Shown piece after piece: positions 43,884 to 54,869 of a stretch of DNA of 64,000 nucleotides. The translations under genes were made by a program, and so were the position numbers. Source of the DNA: Aphrocallistes beatrix. Taxonomy: Eukaryota > Porifera > Hexactinellida > Sceptrulophora > Aphrocallistidae. The notes under the pieces were generated by a model. That model did no database searches. It was not told the DNA's origin and saw nothing but the letters and a program-made list of their open reading frames with translations. Position 1 is the stretch's first letter. Every line of letters starts with the position of its first letter. The DNA lies in assembly GCA_963281255.1 (NCBI GenBank), contig OY725496.1:1674001-1738000 (forward strand), written 5' to 3'.

Positions 43884-44295
43884 CAGTGAAACCCCGCATA
43901 ATGGTCGCCCCAGAATAGTGGCCACCCCGATATTCCGAATTCCGATCATTTGTTTTGGAGCGAAACCATAATTTTAACCTCGGAATTACGGTCAATTACT
44001 TTTCCCAATCGGGAATCATTATTACATGTTTGACAACGAAAATAGTTTCTTGACTAGCAATACATTGTACTTTTACCCTATACATGTAATTTCCACACAT
44101 TTTTTAGGTCATTGGAAGCAATAGAAATTACATTCGTATTATAGCTAGTAATTATGTACTAGTTTCTGGTTGGTATAGTATGGTTATTGTTAATGGAATA
44201 TGGTTTCTTTCAAAAAGTTTCACAATTACGGCCACCCAGAAATTACAGCTACTTTTCTCGGTCCCTAGGGTGACCGTAATTCCCAGGTTCCACTG
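43884..44295. mobile_element. TA-flanked 412-bp MITE
   Basis: The ends CAGTGAAACCCCGCATAATG and 'ggaattcccaggttccactg'-like text are imperfect inverted copies with TA on both sides. Subterminal 'ggtcgcc' and 'ggccacc' words alternate. pogo/mariner-like, non-coding. Confidence 0.8.
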
Positions 44296-44712
44296 TACTT
44301 CAATATTTCTGTTTTTGTATCTTCGTTTATTAAATGAGACTATTATCTAGGGTTCATCAATTTCTTGACATATTGTATCTAGATATACAATAGAAGTATT
44401 AGAGGTTGTCTAAATATATTACTGATCGTCTCAAAGTTTTATTTCACATGATATACCTATATTATACTACCTATATGATCAGAAATATGAAACTATATTC
44501 ATACTGCTCTAACCCAAATGCATGTACATAGTATGCCAATATATTTACCATGAAATAATTATAATTGTATAATATTAGCATGTGATCATTAACTGAGACT
44601 TTTTTAATTTGAACTGTGATAACTTTGAGATGTAAAACACTACAATTGTATATACTTAACTTAATAGTTTTATGATTAAATCAATGTTTTTCTGATTTCA
44701 TTTTTGATTTAG
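44296..44712. other. Intron sequence before the last exon
   Basis: AT-rich, nothing recognised; ends in the acceptor ttttgatttag. Confidence 0.4.
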
Positions 44713-44933
44713 GGAGCATCATACCACAGCTCCATTCAACAGAAAAAGTGACCACAATTCAAGGAATTGGATCTCTCGCAGAGAATGTTTTAAATTCTTT
44801 GATTGACAATACTTCAGTCTATGATATTGTCTTAAAGTATAGAAATGAATCGATCTATGTTAGGAAGAAGAAAGCAGAAGAATATCAAAGATTATCTCTT
44901 ACTCAAATGGGAATCAGTCAATCGGGACAGAAT
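44713..44933 (+). CDS. UBR4: UBR4-like E3 ubiquitin ligase, exon before hemi-RING
   Basis: A 221-bp exon with acceptor ttgatttag and donor AAT|GTCAGT. Two leading bases complete the Gly codon opened at 36848, and it ends in phase 0. It reads SIIPQLHSTEKVTTIQGIGS, then LAENVLNSLIDNTSVYD and RKKKAEEYQRLSLTQMGIS. This is the clearest UBR4 match: the remembered human text has SIPNLHKLEQVSSDEGIG, TLAENLLEALREHPDV and then an 'EKKRMAMAMRQKALGTLGM' helix. In UBR4 a 'LTCCICREGY' hemi-RING segment follows within ~50 residues. I do not find it in the remaining 19 kb, so the next intron is probably longer still. Confidence 0.92.
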
Positions 44934-45367
44934 GTCAGTTAATAATATTTAGCTTAATACTCTTTTGACATCTTTCAAAATAATATTACAGAAAACATAA
45001 AATAAGCTTTCTTTTAGGAAGTGCAGTAATAACTGCATATACCTATCATTTTCGTTCAAGTATAGTATAAAATTATAACCCGCAGAATATTATATAATTA
45101 CATTTTGCTTATACATTTAAAATGATATAATATTAGCTTTAATAGAATCAAAGTTTAACTATATTTCATCAATATGCCGAAAGTTATAGATTCCACTATC
45201 CTACTTTATTCTGAGTATTGTTAAAGTTTGTAATGACATTTTATTCAAATTGATTGAACCTATTTATGTGTATAATGATACCCAATATATCCTAGTTTCC
45301 AAAGTGACAAAACAAATTTCTATATTAAGCTAAATTTTTCGTAACCACAGATAAATCATAACTACTG
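44934..45367. other. Intron sequence
   Basis: AT-rich; nothing recognised. Confidence 0.4.
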
Positions 45368-45930
45368 TATAGATCAGGGGATCAGCTTTCAATCTGTATC
45401 TTGGTTGCTGTGATTGGACAATTATTGCGGTTCCTAAATCAGATTTAAGTGCATCAGTTTTGGATTTTTGAATATCTTCGAAAGTCATTTTAGGGCTCCT
45501 AAGACTGTATTCATTTCTGAGAAAATTTAGATTAGAACTGATTCTTCCATAAATTCTACCTGTTTAAAACATAAATATTGGTTTATTTGTGGATCATGTT
45601 TTGGGGATAAATTGTTTTTGAAATGGAATACTGCCACTTTTGACACATTTTAGAGGTCTAAAATTGGGGAAAAATCCATTATTATTGTACTAAACACCTC
45701 CCGTTTACTCGATCATCACCTATATGTTCTTAATTTTTGACATTGTAATGATTTTATTCCATGAATTAAAAATATATATCACCAACTTCATTTTAAGCCG
45801 TTTTCAATGAGGAGATGCCAATCTTCAATAATCAACGAAACCATGTTTATAAATCTAATGTAGCAATCACATTAATTGTCCTAACACAGCAACCCTATAT
45901 GCTTATCGAAAGCTGATCTCCTGAGCTATA
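45368..45930. mobile_element. Inverted-repeat element, TATAGMTCAGG ends
   Basis: The left 'tatagatcaggggatcagct' and right 'agctgatctcctgagctata' ends are inverted with two mismatches over ~23 bp. Length 563 bp, no coding. A TA target is possible because the ends begin with TATA. Family not identified. Confidence 0.65.
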
Positions 45931-46205
45931 CAATGGACCTATCGAAAATATTCAATTTCAACCTCCTTCTGAAAACGGATAACGGCTCAGTGCTTATATA
46001 ATTGCTTAAGTACTTCAGCATGAGGATGTTCCATTAGCATTTTGCATAAAGATGATAAGTAGTAAATACAGTTTTGTTGAATTAATCTAATTTTGAGATA
46101 TGTTGAATCGAGGTACATTATATTATAATTGTAGTGTCCAATGATAAGTGGCTCAAGGGTCTTCTGTGATTATACTAACTTTTCAATGGATTCATTTTTA
46201 GAAAA

Positions 46206-46819
46206 GTGGAATTTGGTTCGACAATACCCTCTCAATGTCTACTCAGGTCAGCAAAGTTGCCTCTTGCTTCTACTACATCTATAACATCCGGCGTATTAGA
46301 AAGTATCTCTCTAGGGAAGTCTGTGAAACTCTTGTTAATTCTCTTATCACATCTCGTCTTGATTATTGTAACAGCCTCTTGTATGGTTGCACCTCATCCT
46401 TCTTAGCTCGACTCCAGCGAGTCCAGAACAGTGCAGCCAGGCTTATCTACAATGTCTCTCGTACCTTTTCGTCATCTCCTCTTCTTATTAACCTCCACTG
46501 GCTGCCTGTTAAACATCGTATCCTCTTCAAAATCCTCCTCATAACTTACAAAGCCATCCATTCTCTTGCTCCAGACGATATCATCCTGCTCATACAGGTT
46601 AAGTCATCCAATCGTGCTCTACGATCATCCAATGCCATCCTCCTTGAACATCCTACTATCAAATCTTCAAAAACTCTGGGTGATCGTGCATTCACTTTAG
46701 CTGCGCCTGTTGAGTGGAATCTTCTCCCTCCGAGCATTCGGAATGCCCCCTCAATTATTCTCTTCAAAAAACTCCTGAAAACTCATCTTTTCCGTATCGC
46801 GCACGACACATCCACTTAA
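46206..46819 (+). mobile_element. L2/CR1-like LINE, 3' ORF2 fragment
   Basis: A 194-codon frame (46235-46819) covers the end of a LINE reverse transcriptase. It has SRLDYCNSLLYGCTSSFLAR, RVQNSAARLIYNVSR, then LINLHWLPVKHRILFKILLI and TYKAIHSLAPDDI, and ends SIRNAPSIILFKKLLKTHLF. These are standard L2/CR1/Jockey-superclade C-terminal blocks. The shared 'SCFYYI-IRRIRKYL' text shows it belongs to the same family as 31611-32930. It is 5'-truncated, as usual for LINE insertions, and the frame is clean to its stop, so this copy is younger than the other. Confidence 0.9.
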
Positions 46820-46864
46820 ATAAATAACCACCATGATTCTCATTATATAGCCTGAATATACATA

Positions 46865-47205
46865 TTCCAAATCATCAATTTTGGCGATTTTTAAATTTTT
46901 GATTCGTAATGATGACGTCATAACAGAGTGATGAGTCATCATTTTTTGATGAATCACAAGTGAAAATATTATTATACACATTTTATTAAAATTTCATCCT
47001 TCCATAATCTAAAATGGCTGAGTTATATTCGAAAAACTGAAATTTCCAAATTTAAAAAAGGTGACAGTGACCGTCATACTTCCATGATGTGTCGACATTT
47101 TCGTCTGATGTCAGAACTTTTTGGAGCCATAGCCAAAAGACTCCCACATGCCAAAAATCAACTTTCTGTGCCTGGCACTTTAATCAATTCTTTACAGATA
47201 TATAT
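46865..47205 (-). mobile_element. Hel-N copy, both ends missing
   Basis: The internal Hel-N text from 'catcaattttggcgattttt' to 'caattctttacagatatata', on the minus strand, lacks the 3' hairpin and the 5' TC end. Confidence 0.75.
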
Positions 47206-47206
47206 A

Positions 47207-47246
47207 TATTCAGTGGACTCCGCTTAACCGGGACACTTTGTCCCGG
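47207..47246. mobile_element. MITE terminal fragment
   Basis: After TATT, CAGTGGACTCCGCTTAACCG followed by 'ggacactttgtcccgg' looks like one end of another pogo-type TA-flanked MITE; the rest is absent. Confidence 0.5.
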
Positions 47247-47462
47247 CATAGCCTACTACATATAAGGCCTCACAGTACCTTGCGGATTTTTGACTAGGGA
47301 TGTGGTAGAAGATGGTAGAACTAATACGTACATGATCTGCCTTATATCATTAGCCACGCACTATAGAGCTTAGGAATGTATTACCAGCATATACGCGTAT
47401 AAATATGGTGTCACTGTATCCAGATCCGTTTTGAAAATTTAGATTAGTCATCGTATGTTTGC
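47247..47462. mobile_element. Fold-back element, single-arm fragment
   Basis: CATAGCCTACTACATATAAG and the following 200 bp match the left arm of 8605-10438 closely (ggcctcacagtac, gactagggatg, atatggtgtca). Confidence 0.75.
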
Positions 47463-48025
47463 GCCATAGGTGTTATTTGTCGCTGTTATAATCGATATCA
47501 CTCGAGAAATCAATAAATTTGTCAATTTTCGAATCATAATGATCACGTAATCACAGAGTGATGAGGCATCTTGTTTTGATGATACGTAGTTGTATCATAA
47601 TTCAGATATTAATATACACATTAATAGCCTACTTTAATAATGCCTCACAGTAAAATAACCAAAGATGTGATAATAGTCGAATGGATTAATACTCGATTAG
47701 CCTAAATTCGATAACTATGTAGGATTGGCATTAAGAATGTATTACTAGCATATATAAACATGGCATCAAAGTACATATATCCGTTGTCAAAATTTCGATT
47801 AGTCATCATATCATTGCGGTCATTTTAAGCACGATTTTGGCAATTTTTTAAGCGGTTTTAAGCCTACTTCTAAATGTTATTAAGGTCGAATTATGTGTAG
47901 AACTAAAATTAATGCGAGTTGATTTGAAAAATTTGGAATTTTTCTATGGAATGTTGTTACATTCCTACGTTGCTATTGTAAAGCATTTTGATCAGTTTGA
48001 GCAATAACCTGCAAAATGTGAGAAC

Positions 48026-50352
48026 CAGGGGCCTTATTCACTAAGAAAACTTAAGATTTGCTTAAGGATACCGCCCGTGAAAAATCCATAGGTTTGGCTT
48101 ACAGCATATATCAAGAATAGAGATATATAAGATGTTAAGCGTGGGCAGGTAGTGCAATTACAAAATATTGAGACATGCCAAACGGTTTTTGGCTCGCATT
48201 TCCAGTTTTTAAGTTACAGCGTCTCAAAGTCGGTTTTTTCCGTTTTTCCCTAGCACATCTTAATGGTAAGCCCTCCTCCACTCTGTGATTTTTTTAAAGC
48301 ACATGTTTGGATCAAATGCTTCGAAAATTTATTCATAGATAGTCTATCATATTTGCCACTTCATAGGACCAGAAGAAAGTTAAAATTAGAAAAATTGTAA
48401 ATTTTATCGGTGTCCGAATAAAAAGGGCCAAAAAACGACGAAAAAAGCCCTATTTTCTTTGGAAATCAGGAATAAAATCACAAATTTATAAGATATCGAA
48501 AATCGAGTGGTCCTACGCTCATCGCCTAATGATATGGAACAAGTCCTGAAATTTTCAAACCTCTATCTCAAGGCAATTTTGAGTTAAAATTTTTGAAAGA
48601 CGGTCAATTTTGGAATTCTAAAGTCCCGAGATATAGGGATTTGAAGTTTTGATGTTAAGAACGATGTAAAATGACCTATTAACGATGAATAAAAGCATCC
48701 ATGGACATTTAATCGCATGTATACTAATGAATTAGATGTATTCCAACAGATTTTGGTGAAAATAGCAAAATTATACTGAAAATTCAAGAAATTACCTTGA
48801 GGCCTCTAACCCCGAATATTTTGAACCAATTAGGGAATATAATTCATATTCCTAGCACTACAAAGTATAATTCATCGGTTTAGAATGAATAAAGAGCTTC
48901 TAAAAAGTATATTAGGAAGTTAGAGCGAGAGTCTACGACTTTTAGTTTTTAAGCTAGGATTTTCGAAAAATGCTACGTCATCACGTGATAAAAATTTGAA
49001 ACTTAGCATTCCACTCCATGTAATACACTTATTATTTAAGAATCAGATATATACCGTCTTGAAAAGTTTATTAGGAATTGAGAGCTAAGAATTTGGTGTA
49101 TATTTCCCGAGATATGGAGGAATATGTTTTTGGACCATAAATGGGGGGCTTTGACCGAATTTTGGAGATAAATGCTTTGAACTTCCAAAATAATCATGTT
49201 GAGTGCTTCAAAATTTCTGTATACATTGCTATTGACTATTGCATTGTTCTTTGAGTATAATAGCTACTTTTGGGAACTTATTTCATGACAAGATTCGCCA
49301 TTTTCTAATATATACAAAGTTCTCCATAGAATTTGTATTACAATAAAATCGATGATAAGTCAAGAAATATTTACTTTTTGACAAAGAGATGTTTGAGGAA
49401 CCTATATATTATCATATATATCCTTTCTTTTAGGATTAAAATAGATTATATATCATCAATAGTTTTTAAGCATTGACATCGAGCACTTTCGGGGCCATAG
49501 AGAGGTCTGATGTCCGAACTTTACCTACAATATACTATAACTTACGAACTAATGGTCGGATCTTAACAAATTTTTTTAAAAAATGCTCAGAATTCTTTTC
49601 TATACACAATAGCTAATATCACAACGGCCATTTCCCGAGCATTTTTGAATTGAAGTCCCTCATAAAGATATTTTTGATTGGATTTTAAGTTCCTCTTTTT
49701 CTGAATTCATCTGTTTTATAATATTTAAAGGCGCAAAAACCATTTTGATGGTCATATAATTGAAAAAATATCAGTAAAGTTGGAAAATAATTGATGAATG
49801 CGCCGCAAAGTCACGAATAACTATCCGATTTTTAGTACTACTGAGCTTTAGGTGCTCATTTCTAGAATATCAAATTAAATACCGTCCAACAAGTACGATT
49901 AGATGGTAGACTTCTCAATAATCCGATGGAATTAACAATAAAGAATTTCACCATTTTTTTTAATGTCAGGCGATGTTTTTCGAGGGCGGTATTCTTAACT
50001 TTATATAACTTTATATAGTGGAAATTTTGAAGAGTTACAATACGATTTGGGTAAATAGATATTCAATGATACCAATAGAAATATAAACTACCTAAATACT
50101 GGAAATATTCCAAGTCACTCTCGAAATATTCGTAATGTCATACTTATGTATTATGACGTCATACTTAACTTAAAATATTTCGTAACTTTCTGAAAAGTTT
50201 ACAAATGAGTCAAAATTTGTCAAGCATTTCTATTGTACCACTTAAAATTAATAGAGTATGCAACTTATTTGAATTCTTTAAAAATCTCTTCTAATTTTGA
50301 AGATTCAAAAGTTAAGCAAAAAAACAAGTTTTCTTATTGAATAAGGCCCCAG
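48026..50352. mobile_element. Element with GGGGCCTTATTCA ends
   Basis: The left 'aggggccttattcactaag' and right 'cttattgaataaggcccca' ends are inverted over ~22 bp (GGGGCCTTATTCANTAAGAA). Terminal GGGGCC-type sequence and a 'TTATTCA-TAAG' core recall PIF/Harbinger MITEs, but I see no clear 3-bp duplication. It contains the TTAA-element at 48066-49994; what is left (~0.4 kb) is non-coding. Confidence 0.65.
48066..49994 (-). mobile_element. TTAA-element, complete copy (inverted)
   Basis: 1,929 bp between TTAA at 48062-48065 and TTAA at 49995-49998. The ends are GGATACCGCCCGTGAAAA and TTTTCGAGGGCGGTATTC. The body is the reverse complement of 55603-57518, recognisable along its length. Several stops lie in every frame; no transposase. 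Confidence 0.9.
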
Positions 50353-51207
50353 GTCTTCAAATTTGATCGTATTTATTAGGCAATTTGCTTCTTCCAGTTA
50401 GGTATTAATACAATTTAAACTTCTAAATTCACAGACTATAGAGTTATGCTACAAAATTAGTGTTAGTCACATTCTTAAAACCAACCCATAACTCAAAACT
50501 CGGTGAATTTCGAAGTTCAAATTGAATTATCACCTAATTAGGAAGTAGTCCATTGCCTATCAAACACGATCAAATTTGAATATCTAGTTGCTACAGTTTG
50601 CACGAAATGGCTCAAACTGACCAAAATGCTTTACGATAGCAACGTAGGAATGTACCAACATTTCATTGAAAAATTCCAAATTTTTCAAATCAACTCGTAC
50701 TAATATTTGTTCGACACAAAAATTACACCTTAATGCCATATAGAAATAGGGTTAAAACAGCTTAGAAAATCGCTAAAATTGTCCTTAGAATGACCTGTTC
50801 CGCAATGATATGATTACTAATCGAAATTTTCCAACGGATATATGTACTTTGATACCATGTTTATGTATGCTGGTAATACATTCTTAATGCCTATTCTGCA
50901 AGGTTAACGATTTAGGGTAATCGTGTATTAACCTATTCGGCTACTCCTTCATCCCTAGTCCATAATTTTCAGTCTACTTTGAGGCATTATTAGAGTAGGC
51001 TATGACACATTCTATTAAAATTTCTGTCCTCTATTACCCATAATGACTGATTTATAGTCGAAACTGAAATTTGTAATGATAAAAAGGTGTCAATGACGTC
51101 ATAATTCCATGATGAGTCGGCATTTTCGTCTGAGGTCAGAACTTAGTAGAGCTATAGCCAAAAACTACCACATGCCAAAAATCAGCTTTCTGTGCCTGGC
51201 ATTTCGG

Positions 51208-51419
51208 TTTGAAATAATGTCCAATTGCCTGTCAAAATGGCATTTTTATATCTTGAAGGTACTGTGTGGAATTTCAGTTCTAATCTTTTTGGCAGGTTTT
51301 AATTCTCATTTCTACTTGCCATATTTTAGATCTTATTCTTACTTGAATTACTATTGTCGTCCTTTTTCCAACATTAAATTACCCCTTAATCCGGCGACTC
51401 CACAAATGTACTTCGATAA
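51208..51419. other. Unassigned sequence
   Basis: The + frame ending at 51483 enters Hel-N at its start and has a hydrophobic middle of no recognised family; I do not call it a gene. Confidence 0.3.
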
Positions 51420-51545
51420 GTCTTTGATCAAAAAAATCCTACATCATGTGTTGATCAAAATCCCTCAATCGATAAATGGTTGATCAAAATCCTACAACCT
51501 GCGTTGATCAAAATCCCACATCATGCGTTGATCAAAATCCTACAT
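51420..51545. repeat. ~30-bp tandem repeat TTGATCAAAATCCTACA
   Basis: About five imperfect units reading 'gttgatcaaaatcccacatc', with units of 25-31 bp. No coding. Confidence 0.75.
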
Positions 51546-51715
51546 AGTCATTGTTCAAAATATACAGTCTCGTATAAAAACCCCTAACTAGTAAACTACT
51601 GTATGGATATCTTACTTAAGTATATTATTTGCCAATATATTCTCCTCTACGTTGGATACAAGAATTAAACCAGCACACTCCCTGATATTAAATTTCCTGT
51701 GTATTTACATTCTTA

Positions 51716-52267
51716 CAAGCGCACTTCGCTTGCTTGCGCTGCGCGCCTGGCGGACAGACAGAAGTGTCCACCGGAGGCTCCCTTCGGTCGCCTGGGGTCA
51801 CATTGGTTAATTATAAGGGAGATAACATCTCTAAATACGTCTGTCCTAATGTTGTAATCTATATCGCACGAAAAATCACAAAATTTACCAATTTGTAAAA
51901 TTTTGATGGGTAATGATGACGTCATAACAGAGTGATGAGTCATCATATTTGGATGAGAGTTGTGTCCTATGTGAGGTATGTTAGTATACAGATTCTATTA
52001 AAATTTCAGCCTTCTATCTCCTATAATGGCTGAGTTATGCTCGAATAACTGTATTGCTTAACTTTTAAAAATGTGACGACGTCATAATTCCATGATGAGT
52101 CGACATTTTCGTCTGAGCTCAGAACTTACTGGAGCCATAGCCAAAAGACTCCCACATGCCAAAATCAGCTTTCTGGGCCTGACAGTTTCTTCAATCAATT
52201 CGTTACAGAGATATATATTTATACACACATACACACATATAGATTAATCGAGTTTTAATAGTAAGGA
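51716..52267 (-). mobile_element. Hel-N copy, full length (reference copy)
   Basis: A 552-bp copy with clean ends: on the minus strand A|TCCTTACTATTAAAACTCG at the 5' end and 'gcgcaagcaagcgaagtgcg'-CTTG|T at the 3' end. Insertion between A and T, a 5' TC start and a 3' terminal hairpin are Helitron marks; the last four bases CTTG depart from the usual CTRR. It contains TGACGTCA (51917-51924) and TGAGTCA (51936-51942). Non-coding. Confidence 0.9.
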
Positions 52268-52523
52268 TTATTGATAAGATTTCATGCTTGATAGTAATTG
52301 TTATAATTTGTGGTGATGAAATTGACGCTTCATAGAATTGAAACCATAATGTTTTTCTAGTATGTATTTTTTACCTGAATCAATAAATAGCTAACAAATT
52401 ATAAAAACCCAAATAAACAGAATTACAAATTTCATTCTTAATATTCCTGACATTTATAGTAATTCCAATGAACTAGTATTATTTCTTTGTGATAGTTATC
52501 GTACTGATAATCCTATATCGTGT

Positions 52524-54271
52524 TTGTCGGTTGTAGAATGTGTTCGCCAATCGCTTCCTCAGCTTGTGATAATTAGAGCAATTAAATATTTTCAAATTAA
52601 CTTCATACCAGAGCTCGCCGACACAACTAAGCTAAAGGTACTTTGTTCAGGTTGTCGGTCTCGTCTAGCTAATCTAGAAACAGGTAAATTAACAACTGAA
52701 AGATGGAAATATGATCGTGCTAAAACTGAGATTCGCCCAAGTTTTGAAGAGCAACAGTGTAGTACTCGTAGAACCATAAGTTGCCAATGGAAAACCGCTG
52801 CTATGTTTGTCAGATTAATTTATCCTCACTCAATAATTTCTTGACTAAACTCAGAGTTGATTCATCTCGAACTGGCAGACCCTTAGAATAGTCGCCGTCT
52901 GAGGCAATTTGTTGTAAATGTGGAATGCATTTGGACAATCACGATCTTAAATTTTGTGTTTTCAATTATCCCCAGAGCCCGCAATTGCTGGAAAACTAGA
53001 GAATAAAAGCCCGGGGGGATACACGAGTAATGTAGCTGTTAACTACGTTAAAGAAACTTTGCAACTAGAAAGAAAGGATGTTTCATGTACTGTTAAACCC
53101 CACGCTTGCCACAGGAATGTGTTGCGTCATTTCCGGTTTAAGCCATTTCCAATGGGGAAGCCATATACGTTTGGGGTTACTACTATAAATAGAAAAATCC
53201 CAAATGCTTCCAAGCATTAATAATGCTCCAATTGGTCTGAATCATCCTTATCATTCGAACAACAGTTTAGCAATGACTACAGTTGGCTACGAAGGTAGAG
53301 GCACTGCACTTAAGCAGTTGAGCCTTGATGCAGCAAGATGTTTACAGAGGTTATATCATCTTGGCCTTGGGAAAAATTCTTATTGGGAAATAAAAAGAAT
53401 TCTACGCCGAGATGGAATTTCCTTTCCTGATGGCGGAATTAAAAGCGCATGCGATGAAAAATGGAAGATCTTTTGTAGTATTTTGTATCAATTTTCCTTC
53501 CAATGGTAAATCATACATTGATACTTATTCAACAGCCTACTCCCTACCGATGCTGTATTGACATCAATAATCTCATCAACATTATTACTCATTCTCAGTC
53601 AGATTCTATCTCTAGATTGAAGCATCAAGTTGACGGAGGGAAGGATTTCCTGAATATGTCAGTGAATATTATATCAATGCATCCTAATATCCTTTCAAAC
53701 TTTGTCGTTGCAACGGGAAACGCACCGGAGAATTATCATTATTTGAGAGAACTGTTTACTTATTCATTTATTCGAAAACTATTCGAAATTGACATTCCTA
53801 TACAGGTAGTTTGCGATTTATGTAGCGGCTTTATTCGTGGGTATTCAAGAAGCATCGAGCAACTACTTGTACTTTGTACATTTTGTTTATGGCGCAATGG
53901 TTCACTCTGTATCGGCATACCAGAGAAAGCTAGGAAGCACAAGGATCTTGTGGTTGATTTAGTTAGAGAACGCCAATAATGTCATAAATTAGTCAATCAT
54001 TTCCTGGTCAGAGTCACCAATAGAAGAAATAGCCCTCGCTCCATTGTATTATCTTCTTGTTTTTCGAATCAGATTATACAATGAAGCTAGACCAAGTGAC
54101 ATTGCATCTCGTAAGGATCGTCAGCTTTACAAACATCATTGCTTAATGGCTCGTGATGAAAAGTATACTGAGCTGAATATTGGAATGATACTCTGGAGGG
54201 TAATTCATATTCGAGACTGCTGGATTATTTGGATGATCTACCATTTGCTGATAGCTCATTTAAATTCATAA
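52524..54271 (+). pseudogene. Broken coding region, unidentified (transposon-linked?)
   Basis: Successive + strand frames with protein-like composition. 52524-52844 has a FIPELADTTKLKVLCSGCRS block and a 'CRSRLANLETGK' Cys pair, and near 52900 a 'CCKCGMHL' knuckle. 53204-53509 contains LSLDAARCLQRLYHLGLGKN and then SYWEIKRILRRDGISFPDG. 53503-53979 contains RLKHQVDGGKDFLNMSVNII, then VATGNAPENYHYLRELF and CTFCLWRNGSLC. 54044-54271 contains YNEARPSDIASRKDRQLY. The DGG-x-F stretch, 'APENYHYL' and the late Cys pair recall large ORFs found repeatedly in cnidarian and sponge genomes near mobile elements, but I cannot name the family. Frames are broken at least three times. Confidence 0.5.
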
Positions 54272-54869
54272 TTTACTTGCAATCTAAATCCTTCATAAAA
54301 TCATCAAAAATGATAAATTTTTTTATAATATTTAATTTAGGTTTAACATAACGAAGATGATAATACTTATCATTTTTGGAAAACTTGAATTTATTTCGAG
54401 TACGGGGGATAATGTCACATGATAAGACCTTAGTTTATATGATCTATAAATAGTGAAAATAGTTGTCTCAGGTTCCAAACCAATACTGTTTATGCTAAGG
54501 GCTTTTGTAAAACGCAAAAATATAAAATAGCAATGTAAATGTATGTTGACAGTCAAGTGGGACGCTAATAAAATGAAATAATACAAAACCCTACATTTTG
54601 ACAAAACTTATCGATGTTTCACCCATAAATATCATTTAGAGTGACATAAACCTGTATAACCTGGTAATAAAAAGCGAATTTAATTGACTCATTCCATACT
54701 CAGTGTAGAAATAAAGCGACGGACAGGTTACAATTCACGTGTCAAATACAATATGGGATGAAAAACTCTATTACTGAAAAATTCTGAAATCACCAGATCA
54801 AATAAAAAATAAGCTACTAGTTACTTAAGATAATATGCGTTTTCATCGGGAATTTTCTAAATTTTTCGT
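54272..54869. other. AT-rich stretch
   Basis: Nothing recognised; may contain the end of the Tc1 element that follows. Confidence 0.35.

Larger units (their letters stand above)
47623..51004. mobile_element. Fold-back element with inner nest
   Basis: The ends AATAGCCTACTTTAATAATG and CTCTAATAATGCC-type inverted arms (47623-48025 and ~50353-51004) belong to the CATAGCCTAC family, a second subfamily. The flank ACACATT is repeated. The interior is occupied by 48026-50352. Confidence 0.75.
47477..51207 (-). mobile_element. Hel-N copy split by a 3.4-kb nest
   Basis: 47477-47622 and 51005-51207 are consecutive pieces of one Hel-N (the break is within 'tatacacattctattaaaat'). Both outer ends are truncated. 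The 'acacatt' word occurs on both sides of the nest as its target duplication. Confidence 0.75.

Noticed and set aside
48584-48787. Minus-strand frame of 67 codons inside the TTAA-element
   Set aside because: Not open at the same place in the sister copies at 20450-23648 and 55603-57518.
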